From contig NZ_LT976853.1 of NCBI RefSeq assembly GCF_900249755.1, forward strand, positions 62,001 through 126,000: DNA of 64,000 nucleotides, read 5' to 3'. This DNA comes from Cupriavidus taiwanensis (GTDB taxonomy: Bacteria > Pseudomonadota > Gammaproteobacteria > Burkholderiales > Burkholderiaceae). Below are positions 42,838 to 55,844 of the stretch, piece after piece. Made by a program: the position numbers and the translations under genes. Each line of letters starts with the position of its first letter. The stretch's first letter is position 1. A model generated the notes under the pieces. The model saw nothing but the letters and a program-made list of their open reading frames with translations, made no database searches and was not told the origin of the DNA.

Positions 42838-43218
42838 ATGAATTTCCCCGCTGACCTCAAGTACACCGAGTCGCATGAGTGGGTGCGCGTCGAAGCCGAC
42901 GGCACGCTCACGATCGGCATCACCGACCACGCCCAGGACGCGCTGGGCGACATCGTCTTCCTGGAACTGCCCGAAGTGGGCAAGTCGGTCGGTGCCGGCG
43001 ACGCGCTGGCCGTGGTGGAATCGGTGAAGGCCGCGTCCGACATCTACGCCCCGGTGGCCGGCGAAGTGATCGCCGTGAACGAGGCCGCAACGGCCGCGCC
43101 GGAAAGCGTCAACGCCGACGCCTTCGACGCGTGGCTGTTCAAGCTCAAGCCGGCCAACGGCGACGACGTCAACGGCCTGATGTCGGCCGACGCGTACAAG
43201 GCCAGCGTCGGCGCCTGA
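42838..43218 (+). CDS. gcvH: Glycine cleavage system H-protein
   Basis: This 126-residue lipoyl carrier shuttles the aminomethyl intermediate between P, T and L proteins. Lys64 in [13 protein letters not shown] is the lipoylation site. [15 protein letters not shown] and [12 protein letters not shown] are family-typical. The length matches E. coli (129). CCGGAGAACCTTC precedes the ATG. A short palindromic repeat sits between it and gcvP. Confidence 0.97.
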   Translation: MNFPADLKYTESHEWVRVEADGTLTIGITDHAQDALGDIVFLELPEVGKSVGAGDALAVVESVKAASDIYAPVAGEVIAVNEAATAAPESVNADAFDAWLFKLKPANGDDVNGLMSADAYKASVGA

Positions 43219-43223
43219 TTCTC

Positions 43224-43249
43224 GTCGTTCCCGCCTGCGCGGGAACGAC
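43224..43249. repeat. Short palindromic repeat, GTCGTTCCCGC type
   Basis: There is an 11-bp perfect stem, GTCGTTCCCGC / GCGGGAACGAC, with loop CTGC in the gcvH-gcvP gap. It belongs to the family at 18555 and 22036 and has no T tail. Confidence 0.85.
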
Positions 43250-43315
43250 AAGCGAAATTGAAGCGCAGCAGCACGGCTGACCACCTGCTTCTGCGCCCCC
43301 ACGAGGTTCTTGCCA

Positions 43316-46246
<2,931 letters not shown>

Positions 46247-46280
46247 GCCGGCAACCCGGCCACAAGCTAAGCTGTACTCA

Positions 46281-46303
46281 GGGCGCCGCGCAACGCGGCG
46301 CCC
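46281..46303. repeat. Strong hairpin between gcvP and sdaA
   Basis: A 10-bp stem, GGGCGCCGCG / CGCGGCGCCC, with loop CAA and no T tract. It could stabilise the gcvP 3' end or modulate read-through into sdaA. Confidence 0.6.
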
Positions 46304-46338
46304 GCCGGCATGGTCCGGCGTCAAACTGGAGGCCGTCC

Positions 46339-47715
<1,377 letters not shown>

Positions 47716-47770
47716 CGCGGGTGCGGCGTATCATGGCGGCGTTCCCCGGCCAAACAACAAGAGGACGGCC

Positions 47771-48508
47771 ATGCAGACCTTCCACCAGCTGTTCGACGAG
47801 ACCTCGTCCACCTTCACCTATTTGCTGATCGACGCCGCCACCGGGGACGCGCTGCTGATCGATCCGGTCGACCACCAGTTCGAGCGCGACCTGGCGCTGC
47901 TGCAGCAGACCGGCGCGCGGCTGGCCTGGGTGATCGAGACCCATGCCCATGCCGACCACATCACCTCGGCCGGCCACCTCGCCCTGCAGACCGGCGCGCA
48001 TACCGCGGCGCCGTCCGGCTGCGACATCAAGCCCGCGCAGAAGCAGTTGATCGACGGCGACACCGTCGCCTTCGGCAAGCAGGTGCTGCGTGCCATCCAT
48101 ACGCCCGGGCATACCGCCGGCAGCATGAGCTACCTGTGGGAAGAAGCCACTGCCGACGGCATCGTGCGCCGCGTCTTTACCGGCGACGCGCTGCTGATCG
48201 ACGGCTGCGGCCGCACCGATTTCCAGTCCGGCGACGCCGGCACGCTGTACGACAGCCTGACCCGCAAGCTGTTCGCGCTGCCCGACGACACGCTGGTCTA
48301 CCCGGCCCATGACTACAAGGGCCGCACCGTCTCCACCATCGGCCATGAACGCGCGCATAACAGCCGCGTCGCGGGCCGCACGCGCGAACAGTTCGTCGAG
48401 ATGATGCGCAACCTGAACCTGCCGCGGCCGAAGATGATCGATGTCGCCGTGCCGGCCAACCAGCGCCTGGGCCTGCGCGACGGCGAAAGCGTGCCGCACG
48501 GCGCCTGA
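47771..48508 (+). CDS. MBL-fold persulfide dioxygenase-like protein (ETHE1 type)
   Basis: The protein has 245 residues. THAHADH at residues 57-63 is the ETHE1-type metal motif (two His plus Asp for a single Fe(II)). [57 protein letters not shown] and [16 protein letters not shown] are hallmarks of persulfide dioxygenases. The reaction is oxidation of glutathione persulfide to sulfite. No rhodanese is fused or adjacent. The OsmC gene follows after 27 bases, suggesting a thiol-stress or sulfide-detoxification pair. Confidence 0.88.
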   Translation: MQTFHQLFDETSSTFTYLLIDAATGDALLIDPVDHQFERDLALLQQTGARLAWVIETHAHADHITSAGHLALQTGAHTAAPSGCDIKPAQKQLIDGDTVAFGKQVLRAIHTPGHTAGSMSYLWEEATADGIVRRVFTGDALLIDGCGRTDFQSGDAGTLYDSLTRKLFALPDDTLVYPAHDYKGRTVSTIGHERAHNSRVAGRTREQFVEMMRNLNLPRPKMIDVAVPANQRLGLRDGESVPHGA

Positions 48509-48535
48509 GGTTTTCCTAACGTTAGGAGTCTTTGC

Positions 48536-49009
48536 ATGTCCACATACACCGCTGAAGTTCTGTGGGAACGCGACGGGCAGGATTTTGCCGGCAACCGCTA
48601 CAGCCGCCGGCATGTGCTGCGCTTCGACGGCGGCGCCGAAGTGCTGGGCTCGTCGTCGCCCCACGTGGTGCCGCTGCCGATGTCCGACCCCGGCGCGGTC
48701 GACCCGGAGGAGATGTTCATCGCCTCGCTGTCCAGCTGCCACATGCTGTGGTTCCTGTCGCTGGCGGCGAAGCAACGCTTTGTCGTCGAGCGCTACCTCG
48801 ACGCGGCCACCGGCGTGATGGAAAAGAACGCAGACGGCCGCATGGCGATGACGGTGGTAACGCTGCGCCCGCAGGTCACCTTCAGCGGCGAGCGCGAACC
48901 CACGCGCGAACAGCTCGATGCCCTGCACCACGCCGCGCACGAGGCCTGCTTTATCGCCAACTCGGTCAGGACCGAAGTGCGCTGCGAACCGGTCTACGCC
49001 GACGCCTAG
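48536..49009 (+). CDS. OsmC family protein
   Basis: The protein has 157 residues. The two peroxidatic cysteines are visible, in LSSCHMLWFLSLAA and HEACFIANSVRTEV. The first is followed by the long helix typical of the family. Members reduce organic hydroperoxides with lipoyl- or thiol-linked electrons. It belongs to the YhfA/OsmC group rather than Ohr in the strict sense, but the assignment is by eye. Spacing (27 bases from the dioxygenase gene, 13 to the hydrolase) suggests one operon. TTAGGAG precedes the start. Confidence 0.88.
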   Translation: MSTYTAEVLWERDGQDFAGNRYSRRHVLRFDGGAEVLGSSSPHVVPLPMSDPGAVDPEEMFIASLSSCHMLWFLSLAAKQRFVVERYLDAATGVMEKNADGRMAMTVVTLRPQVTFSGEREPTREQLDALHHAAHEACFIANSVRTEVRCEPVYADA

Positions 49010-49022
49010 CCGCGCCCGGCAC

Positions 49023-49874
49023 ATGGCCATGCCCGCCCGCGCCCTGTCCACCGCAACGGCACTGTCGGCTTCACGGACCACGCGGGCGCGCCTGTGGCGC
49101 TGGCTGGCCGCAGCGCTGGCGGGAATCGCCGCGATCGCCATGCTGCAAGACCACTTTCTCTATTTCCCCGAACGCGCGCCGGTCGACGACATGGTCTCGC
49201 CCGGACTGCGCGCCTGGCCCGGTCCGGACGACTTCCGCGGCCTGGTGGCCGAGCCGCCCGGGCCGGTGCGGGCCACCGCCATGGTGTTTCACGGCAACGC
49301 CGGTCATGCCGGGCATCGCGGCTACTACGCCCGTGCGCTGGCGCCGCTGGGGATCCGCGTGATCCTGGCCGAATACCCGGGCTATGGTCCGCGCACCGGC
49401 ACGCTGGGCGAGCGCAGCTTCGTCGCCGATGCGGAGCAATCGATAGCGCTGGCGCGGCGCCAGTTCGACGGGCCGCTGCTGCTGATCGGGGAATCGCTTG
49501 GGGCAGGCGTGGCGGCCGCCGCGGCCGCGCGCCAGCGCGACAACGTTGCCGGGGTGCTGCTGATCACGCCGTGGGACAAGCTGGCGCACCTGGCGTCGCA
49601 CCACTATCCCTGGCTGCCGGCCGGCTGGGTGCTGCGCGATCGCTACGACAGCGTCGCCAACCTTGCTGGCTTGGGTCGCCCGGTGATGGTGGCGGTGGCG
49701 GCGCGCGACACCATCGTGCCGGCGCGCTACGGCGAGGCGTTGCATGCGTCGCTGGGCGAGCCGCGGCGCCTGGCGGTGATCGACGGCGCCGGGCACAACG
49801 ACTGGACCGCACATGTCGATGCCGGCTGGTGGCGCGAAGCGCTGGACTTCCTGCTGCCGCGGCCGCCGCGCTGA
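49023..49874 (+). CDS. Membrane-anchored alpha/beta hydrolase (serine hydrolase)
   Basis: The protein has 283 residues from the ATG at 49023, with a second ATG two codons on. An N-terminal hydrophobic anchor (about 24-42, WRWLAAALAGIAAIAML) is followed by the hydrolase fold. That fold has FHGNAGHAGHRG (oxyanion loop), the nucleophile elbow GESLGAG, AARDTIVP with the acid, and GAGHNDW with the catalytic His. It resembles the Bem46/YqkD-like ABHD13 group, whose substrates are mostly unknown. It is probably cotranscribed with osmC. Confidence 0.84.
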   Translation: MAMPARALSTATALSASRTTRARLWRWLAAALAGIAAIAMLQDHFLYFPERAPVDDMVSPGLRAWPGPDDFRGLVAEPPGPVRATAMVFHGNAGHAGHRGYYARALAPLGIRVILAEYPGYGPRTGTLGERSFVADAEQSIALARRQFDGPLLLIGESLGAGVAAAAAARQRDNVAGVLLITPWDKLAHLASHHYPWLPAGWVLRDRYDSVANLAGLGRPVMVAVAARDTIVPARYGEALHASLGEPRRLAVIDGAGHNDWTAHVDAGWWREALDFLLPRPPR

Positions 49875-49892
49875 AGAATCCCTGATGCGGTC

Positions 49893-51008
49893 TCAGGCGG
49901 CCCAGCGGTCGCAGGCCTTGCGCACGGTTTCGCGCTGGCTGCGCGCGTCCGCATCGACCTGGCGCAGCCAGCGGGCGTCGCCGTCGCGGCGCTCGGCCAG
50001 CGCGCGGATATTGGCCAGCGCCTCGAGCGAGCCGAGGGCCTCGGCATGCGGCACCAGCGCGTCGCAGATCGACAGGATGTGGTCGGCGATCGGCATGCGG
50101 GTCAGCTCGTTGGGATGCACGTACTCGCCCTCCAGCCCGAAGCGGCAGGCCTGGAAGCGGTTGAAGGTGTACACCAGGTAGTCGTCTTCCTGCGGCATGA
50201 ACGGGCGCGACAGCAGCAGGTAGCGCGCCAGCATCTGGATATACGCGGCGATATCGCAGGCGCGCTGCACCGTCAGCGGCGTGTCCATCACGCGGACCTC
50301 GATGGTGCCGAACTCCGGCTTGGGGCGGATATCCCAATAGAAGTCCTTCATGCTTTCGATCACGCCGGTATTGCGCATTTTCTCGAAGTACGCGGTGAAG
50401 GCGTCCCACGTCAGCAGGAACGGCGCGCGCCCGCTCATCGGGAAGGCCGCGACCGAATTCAGCCGGGCCGAGGCAAAGCCGGTATCGACCCCTTGCACAT
50501 AGGGGGACGATGCCGCCAGCGCGACGAAGTGCGGCACATAGCGGCCGATGGCGTGCAGCAGGAACAGCGATTCGTCGGCGCTGGGGCAGCCGATATGCAC
50601 GTGCTGGCCGAACACGGTGAACTGCTTGGCCAGGTAGCCGTACAGCTCCGAGATGTACTGGTAGCGCGGCGAATCCGAGATGGTGCGGTCGGACCACTGC
50701 TGGAACGGATGCGTGCCGCCGCCAGCGATGCCCAGGTTCAGCGAGCGCGACGCCTGCACCATCAGGTCGCGCATCACGGTCAGTTCTTCCAGCGCCTGCT
50801 GGTAGCTGTGGCAGATGCCGGTGCTGATCTCGATCATCGACGGGCTGATCTCGGGCTTGATGTCGCCGGCATGCTCGGCGCCCTTGAGCGCGCGCAGCAG
50901 GTCGGGCGCGAACGGGGCCAGGTCATAGTCATGCCGGTTGACCAGCTGCAGCTCCAGCTCGACGCCGAAGGTCAGTGCCTCGGAGTGCTTGAACGGTTCG
51001 AGCGACAT
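49893..51008 (-). CDS. ybdK: Carboxylate-amine ligase, YbdK/glutamate-cysteine ligase 2 family
   Basis: The protein has 371 residues starting at the ATG at 51008, preceded by AGGAGGGCG. The GCS2 domain shows [19 protein letters not shown] (metal/ATP Glu residues), [39 protein letters not shown] and [13 protein letters not shown]. YbdK-type enzymes have weak gamma-glutamylcysteine ligase activity in vitro, but the in vivo product is unsettled. The ATG overlaps the stop of the upstream antiporter gene (ATGA), so the two are translationally coupled. Confidence 0.9.
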   Translation of the reverse strand: MSLEPFKHSEALTFGVELELQLVNRHDYDLAPFAPDLLRALKGAEHAGDIKPEISPSMIEISTGICHSYQQALEELTVMRDLMVQASRSLNLGIAGGGTHPFQQWSDRTISDSPRYQYISELYGYLAKQFTVFGQHVHIGCPSADESLFLLHAIGRYVPHFVALAASSPYVQGVDTGFASARLNSVAAFPMSGRAPFLLTWDAFTAYFEKMRNTGVIESMKDFYWDIRPKPEFGTIEVRVMDTPLTVQRACDIAAYIQMLARYLLLSRPFMPQEDDYLVYTFNRFQACRFGLEGEYVHPNELTRMPIADHILSICDALVPHAEALGSLEALANIRALAERRDGDARWLRQVDADARSQRETVRKACDRWAA

Positions 51009-52234
51009 CAGCGCCCTCCTCCATTGGCCCGGATATCGACGCGGACTTCGCCTGCATAGCGCAGCGCCCAGGCCGCGATCACGGGGCCGAAAAGTTGTTC
51101 GATGGCCAGCGCGCACAGGATGATGGCGGCCAGCGGTTGCCCGGTGCCCGGGTAGAGGCGCGCGACGTCATGCATCAGCAGGTAGGCCAGGCCTGACATG
51201 GGCGCCAGCGCCAGCCCCAGCGCCATGCACTGGCGCAGGCTCAGCCCCGAGAACGAGCCCAGCGACACCACCCCGGCCAGCTTGGCCACATGGCGCAGCA
51301 CCACCAGCGCAATGGCGTAGACGCCGCCCACGGCCCAGTCCTGCGCCGTCAGCGGCAGGCCCAGCGACACCACCATCACGATGATCAGCAGGCTGCCGGC
51401 GCTGCCGAAGTGCGGCGGCCACACATGCGGCTGGTTGTCCTGGTGCTTGAACACCACGCCGGCGAGCATCAGCGTCAGCGGCATCGACAATTTTAGTACC
51501 CGGGTCAGCGCCAGCGTGAACAGCACCAGCCCCACCAGCACCAGGAAGCTGTAGTGGTCGTCGGCCGACATGCGGTCATAGATGGCGTGCCCGAGCTTGC
51601 CCACCACCCACGCCAGCAGGCACGAACCCACCAGCAGGTACAGCGGATGCAGCAGCGCGGCGCCCAGGTTGCCGTATTCCGAATGCAGCCAGCCGGTGGC
51701 GACCTGCACGATGGCGGCGGCGTAGATGCTGTTGAGCGCGGCCATCGCCATCAGCCGCTCGGTGACCTGCCCGTCGGCGCGAAGTTCGTTCTTCAACTGC
51801 AGCACGATGGTGGGCGAGGTGCTGACCGCGATGCCGCCGGCCAGGATGGCCACGCCCGGCGAGGCGCCCATCCACTGCAGCACCGCCGCCACCAGCCCCC
51901 AGGTCAGCAGGCTTTCGAAGGCGCTGGTCAGCAGCAGCCAGCGGTTGGCGCGCAGCCAGGTCAGCGAGAGTCGATGCCCGAGTTCGAACAGGGCCAGTGC
52001 CAGCGCCATATCGATCAGGATACGGGTCTGGTTGATCATGTTCTCGTCGACGATGCCGCGGCCCAGCATGCCGGCGCACAGCCCCGCCGCGGCGTAGCCG
52101 ACGATGCGCGGGCAGCGCAGCCAGCGCCGGCTCAGCTCGCCGGCCAGGCCGGCGCCGACCAGGGCCAGTCCGACCCAGAAGAGGCCGCCGGGCGCGAGCG
52201 GGAGGCTAGGAAAAAGTTGGCTCAGTCCATTCAT
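51008..52234 (-). CDS. CPA2-family monovalent cation:proton antiporter (no RCK domain)
   Basis: The protein has 408 residues starting at the ATG at 52234 ([13 protein letters not shown]). A longer frame to 52261 adds nine unlikely residues. About twelve hydrophobic spans are visible, with family motifs [19 protein letters not shown] and [19 protein letters not shown]. The usual second Asp of CPA2 sodium exchangers is not obvious, which is more like KefB/C-type potassium:proton exchangers. No TrkA-N/RCK or TrkA-C domain follows. The coupled gene encodes a glutamate-cysteine ligase-like protein, reminiscent of glutathione control of Kef systems. Confidence 0.84.
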   Translation of the reverse strand: MNGLSQLFPSLPLAPGGLFWVGLALVGAGLAGELSRRWLRCPRIVGYAAAGLCAGMLGRGIVDENMINQTRILIDMALALALFELGHRLSLTWLRANRWLLLTSAFESLLTWGLVAAVLQWMGASPGVAILAGGIAVSTSPTIVLQLKNELRADGQVTERLMAMAALNSIYAAAIVQVATGWLHSEYGNLGAALLHPLYLLVGSCLLAWVVGKLGHAIYDRMSADDHYSFLVLVGLVLFTLALTRVLKLSMPLTLMLAGVVFKHQDNQPHVWPPHFGSAGSLLIIVMVVSLGLPLTAQDWAVGGVYAIALVVLRHVAKLAGVVSLGSFSGLSLRQCMALGLALAPMSGLAYLLMHDVARLYPGTGQPLAAIILCALAIEQLFGPVIAAWALRYAGEVRVDIRANGGGR

Positions 52235-52324
52235 GGCGACATGGTAATGTAAGCACTTCACAATCCATGTCAGTGATTGTCCGACACCGCACCAAACGCG
52301 CGCCTTATTTCGGTCATCTGCGCG

Positions 52325-52356
52325 TAAAAAACGCCATCTGCGGATGGCGTTTTTTA
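52325..52356. terminator. Bidirectional Rho-independent terminator
   Basis: A 14-bp perfect stem (52325-52338 with 52343-52356) with loop TGCG and A6/T6 ends lies between the TPR gene and the antiporter gene. Confidence 0.92.
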
Positions 52357-52400
52357 CATTCCTTACATCTTCAGCCGATTCGCGCGGCGCGAGAGACGTT

Positions 52401-54374
52401 TCAGACGCCCCACATCTTCCACACCGGACGGGTGGCCTTCAATGCCGCCTCGACCTGCCCGTACAAGGTGCGCGTGGCGCCCTGCGCGGCACCGCGGGCA
52501 CGCGCCTGCTCGAAGTAGCCGAGCGCGGCTTCGCGCAAGCCCTGGCCGAGTGCGGACTGCACCGCGCGCAGGTAGACCTCGGCGTCCCAGTCGTCACGTG
52601 CCGCGAAGGCGGCGACGAAATCCGCCAGCGCGGCATCGTGGCGGCGCGCGGCGTTGTGCACCAGGCCGCGCTGCACGCGCGCGCCGGCCTGGTCGTGCGG
52701 GTCGCCCTCGGTCAGCGCCACCGCCTGCTCGAACAGCGGCAGCGCGCGCTCGGGCTCGCCCAGCTCGCGCCAGACCTGGCCGAAGCGGTTGAACAGCCAC
52801 GCATCTTCCACCAGCAGCGCGCGGCGCTGCTGGGTCTCGATCTCGGCCAGCGCATCGGTGCGGTCGTGCTCGTCCATGCCGGCCATGCGCGCCTGCAGCA
52901 GCGCGGCATAGTGCGCGCGCGCATGCGCCATCGGGTGCGCGGCCTCGCTGCGGGCTTCCACCGGCAGCGCGTCCAGGCGCGCGTCCATGTGCGCCATCGC
53001 GGCGCGCGCGGCCTCGGTCGGCTCGGCGCCGCCCATGGCCTTCCAGGCGGCGATCATGCGGCTGAAGGCCCACGTCACGTCGGCCGGGTTGCGCTCGAGC
53101 GGGTAGCGGTTGAGCACCTCGCCCGCCAGCTCCGCCACCTTCTGGTGCTGGCCCGCGTCGGCGTGGCAATCGAGCAGGTCGATCCAGTGCTCGATGAACT
53201 CGCTGGCGGCCATGCCCTGGCGGTGCAGCGCGATGCGCTCGTCCGCATGCGCGGCGTCGGCCGGCAGGCTGCGCGCCAGCAGCCGGCACAGCAGCGAATA
53301 GACATGGGGGTCGGCATTGCCGCCATGGCCGGCGGCATCGCCCTGGCCAGTGGCAAAGTACTGGTCGAAGCGCGCCACGCCCGCGCGCCCGGCCTGGACC
53401 AGCAGCGGACGCAGCGCGGCCTCGGCGGCCGGCACATCGTCGATGAACTCGCCCAGCGCCATCGCGGCGCGGTAGTAGCCGGCGCCGTCGTCGGACTGGT
53501 CGGTCAGGGTAAAGCGCAGCCACGGCTCGCGGTCGGCGGAGGCGGTGCCCGCGGTGCCTGCCTCGCGCTGCGCCAGCTGGTGGCGCCAGGCCAGTTCGCG
53601 TACCTGGCTCTGCGGGTCGGGGACCTGGCGCAGGTAGACGCCGAGGTCTTCGACCGCGCCCTGCACGTCACCGACGCCATGGCGCAGCGGCGCGCGCAGC
53701 CGGCGCGCCTCGGGGTGGTCCGGATGCCCAGCCAGCACGCGCGCGGCCTGGTCGGCGGCAACGGCATCGCCGGCGGCGGCGTCGAGTTGCAGCAGATGCG
53801 GGTTGTCCAGCGCGACCCGGCCCAGGCACACGCGCATCAGCGGCTCCGCCGGCACGCCGGCGGCCTCGGTGCGCGCGATGTAGTCGGCCACCAGCGGCGC
53901 GATATCGTCGGCGCCCAGGTCGGGGTTGCGCACCATCAGGTCGTACCAGTAGCGCGCGGCGCCGGCCATGTCGCCCAGCCGCAGCGCCGCCAGGCCGGCG
54001 TGGAAGTGCGCGGCCCATTCGCCGGTCAGCAGGCCGCTGCGCTGCGCCGCCTCATGCAGCCACGGGCGCGCCTCGGCATCGCGGCCAAGGCTCATCAGCA
54101 TGGCGCCGTAGCGGTGCGCGATCACCCCGCGCGAGACCCAGCGGTGCGGCGGCTGCAGCGGCAGCGTATCGAGCCGCGCCAGCGCCTCGTCCAGCACCGC
54201 CAGCGCGGCATTGGCGTCGCCGTTGTCGAAGTGCAGCCGCGCCCGCAGCGTGACGAAATCCACCACCTCGGGGCGCGCCAGCGACAACTGGTCGGCGATC
54301 TGCAGCGCTTCGGCAAAGCGCCCCTGGTTGGCTAGCCCGATGGCGTGGTCGTAGCTGGCTTCCTGCTCGGACAC
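52401..54374 (-). CDS. Tetratricopeptide-repeat protein
   Basis: The protein has 657 residues, almost entirely helical. TPR-like helix pairs with W/L-G-Y/A/F-P spacing are visible at the N-terminus (YDHAIGLANQGRFAEALQIADQLS, LHFDNGDANAALAVLDEALA), in the middle and at the C-terminus (RFGQVWRELGEPERALPLFEQAVA, AARRHDAALADFVAAFAARDDW). There is no signal peptide, membrane span or catalytic domain, so it is a cytosolic scaffold. No partner is evident from neighbours. It ends just before the terminator at 52325. Confidence 0.82.
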   Translation of the reverse strand: MSEQEASYDHAIGLANQGRFAEALQIADQLSLARPEVVDFVTLRARLHFDNGDANAALAVLDEALARLDTLPLQPPHRWVSRGVIAHRYGAMLMSLGRDAEARPWLHEAAQRSGLLTGEWAAHFHAGLAALRLGDMAGAARYWYDLMVRNPDLGADDIAPLVADYIARTEAAGVPAEPLMRVCLGRVALDNPHLLQLDAAAGDAVAADQAARVLAGHPDHPEARRLRAPLRHGVGDVQGAVEDLGVYLRQVPDPQSQVRELAWRHQLAQREAGTAGTASADREPWLRFTLTDQSDDGAGYYRAAMALGEFIDDVPAAEAALRPLLVQAGRAGVARFDQYFATGQGDAAGHGGNADPHVYSLLCRLLARSLPADAAHADERIALHRQGMAASEFIEHWIDLLDCHADAGQHQKVAELAGEVLNRYPLERNPADVTWAFSRMIAAWKAMGGAEPTEAARAAMAHMDARLDALPVEARSEAAHPMAHARAHYAALLQARMAGMDEHDRTDALAEIETQQRRALLVEDAWLFNRFGQVWRELGEPERALPLFEQAVALTEGDPHDQAGARVQRGLVHNAARRHDAALADFVAAFAARDDWDAEVYLRAVQSALGQGLREAALGYFEQARARGAAQGATRTLYGQVEAALKATRPVWKMWGV

Positions 54375-54470
54375 GTACTGCTCCTATGGAATGAAAAAGT
54401 GCGAGTGCGGGATTATGCGCCAATGGCGGAAATTGGGATTTGGTTTGGGCAGGCGCCAGGCGTCCCAAAA

Positions 54471-54498
54471 GAAAAACGCCACCCGAAGGCAGCGTTTT
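54471..54498 (-). terminator. Rho-independent terminator after the LivK-type gene
   Basis: Read on the minus strand, AAAACGC and CC pair with GG and GCGTTTT around a TTCG tetraloop, with one small internal mismatch, followed by a T-rich tail. Confidence 0.78.
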
Positions 54499-54524
54499 CC
54501 GATCAGCCAGAAGCGGCCAGCAAC

Positions 54525-55676
54525 TTACTTCCCGCCAACCGTCTCCAGCACCGTCCACTTGCCACCCACCACCTTGTAGACGGTGATACCACCATCCTTC
54601 AGGTCGCCGCGCGCGTCATACGCCAGCGTCTTGGTGGTCACGCCCTGCATGTTGGTGGCGGCCAGCACCGGCAGGTAGCGCGCCGGATCGGTCGAGCCGG
54701 CCTTGACCATCGCCGTCATCATCGCGGTGGCGCCGTCGTAGGCGTACGGCGAGTAGGTCTGCACCTTGGTGCCGAAGCGCTTCTCGTACTTCTTCTCATA
54801 CGCGGCGCCGCCGGGCATCTGGTCCAGCGGCAGGCCGGCCAGCGATACCACGGTGCCTTCCGCGGCGGGGCCGGCAAGCTTCAGGAAGTTGTCGGTCTTG
54901 GACATTTCACCCGACACCAGCGGGGCCTTGATGCCCAGTTCCCTGACCTGCTTGGCCATCGGCGCGGACTGGGTCTCGGCGCCGCCGTAGAAGATGACGT
55001 CCGGGTTGCTGCGCTTGATATTGGTCAGCACGGCCTTGAAGTCCACCGCCTTGTCGTTGGTGAACTCGCGGCGCACGATCTTGCCGCCGGCGGCCTTGGC
55101 GGCCTTCTCGAACTCGTCGGCCAGGCCCTGGCCGTAGGCGGTGCGGTCATCGACGATGGCGATGTTCTTCGCGCCCAGCTTCTTCACCACGAAGGCGCCG
55201 ATCACCGAACCCTGCTGGGTGTCGGAGGTCATCATGCGGAAGGTGGTCTTGAAGCCCTGCTTGGTGTATTCCGGCGCGGTCGCCATGGCGATCTGCGGAA
55301 TGCCGGCGCGGTTGTAGACCATCGACGCCGGGATGGTGGTGCCGGAGTTGAAATGGCCCAGCATGCCCTGGATGCCGTTATCGACCAGCTTCTGCGCGAC
55401 CACCGAGCCGGTCTTCGGGTCGGCCTGGTCGTCTTCGGAGACCAGCACGAACTTGACTTCCTTGCCGCCGATCTTGGGCTTGGTGGCGTTCATGTCCTCG
55501 ATCGCGAGGACGATGCCGTTCTGCATGTCCTTGCCGTACTGCGCCTGGCCGCCGGTCATCGGGCCGGCAAAGCCCAGCTTGATTTCCTGCGCCTGCGCGA
55601 ACGCGGCGGAGGCGGCGGTCAGGCCGGCCAGGGTCAGGGCAACGGTCATTGCCGTCTTGTGGAATGTCGAGCTCAT
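54525..55676 (-). CDS. Branched-chain amino acid ABC transporter substrate-binding protein (LivK type)
   Basis: The protein has 383 residues. The signal peptide (MSSTFHKTAMTVALTLAGL ... AFA, cleaved about residue 27) is followed by the type I periplasmic binding fold. Visible are IKLGFAGPMTGGQAQYGKDMQNG, FVLVSEDDQADPKTGSVVAQKLVDN, LGHFNSGTTIPAS and VDDRTAYGQGLADEFEKA. No livH/M/G/F permease or ATPase genes are adjacent. The binding protein therefore works with components encoded elsewhere, and the ligand (Leu/Ile/Val or another amide) is a family guess. Confidence 0.92.
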   Translation of the reverse strand: MSSTFHKTAMTVALTLAGLTAASAAFAQAQEIKLGFAGPMTGGQAQYGKDMQNGIVLAIEDMNATKPKIGGKEVKFVLVSEDDQADPKTGSVVAQKLVDNGIQGMLGHFNSGTTIPASMVYNRAGIPQIAMATAPEYTKQGFKTTFRMMTSDTQQGSVIGAFVVKKLGAKNIAIVDDRTAYGQGLADEFEKAAKAAGGKIVRREFTNDKAVDFKAVLTNIKRSNPDVIFYGGAETQSAPMAKQVRELGIKAPLVSGEMSKTDNFLKLAGPAAEGTVVSLAGLPLDQMPGGAAYEKKYEKRFGTKVQTYSPYAYDGATAMMTAMVKAGSTDPARYLPVLAATNMQGVTTKTLAYDARGDLKDGGITVYKVVGGKWTVLETVGGK

Positions 55677-55844
55677 CAGATCTCCTTGGGTCCCAAATGG
55701 TGCCGATGTGGTGCCGATGTGGTGTCGTTACCGGCAGTGGTATCGCGGCGCGGCCTGGCAGAGCCGCGCCGTGCTTGTCTGCGCGCCGGGGCAGGATCGC
55801 CGCCACCGCCGCGCGCTTCGACATGACGCCGTCCGAGAGTGCCC

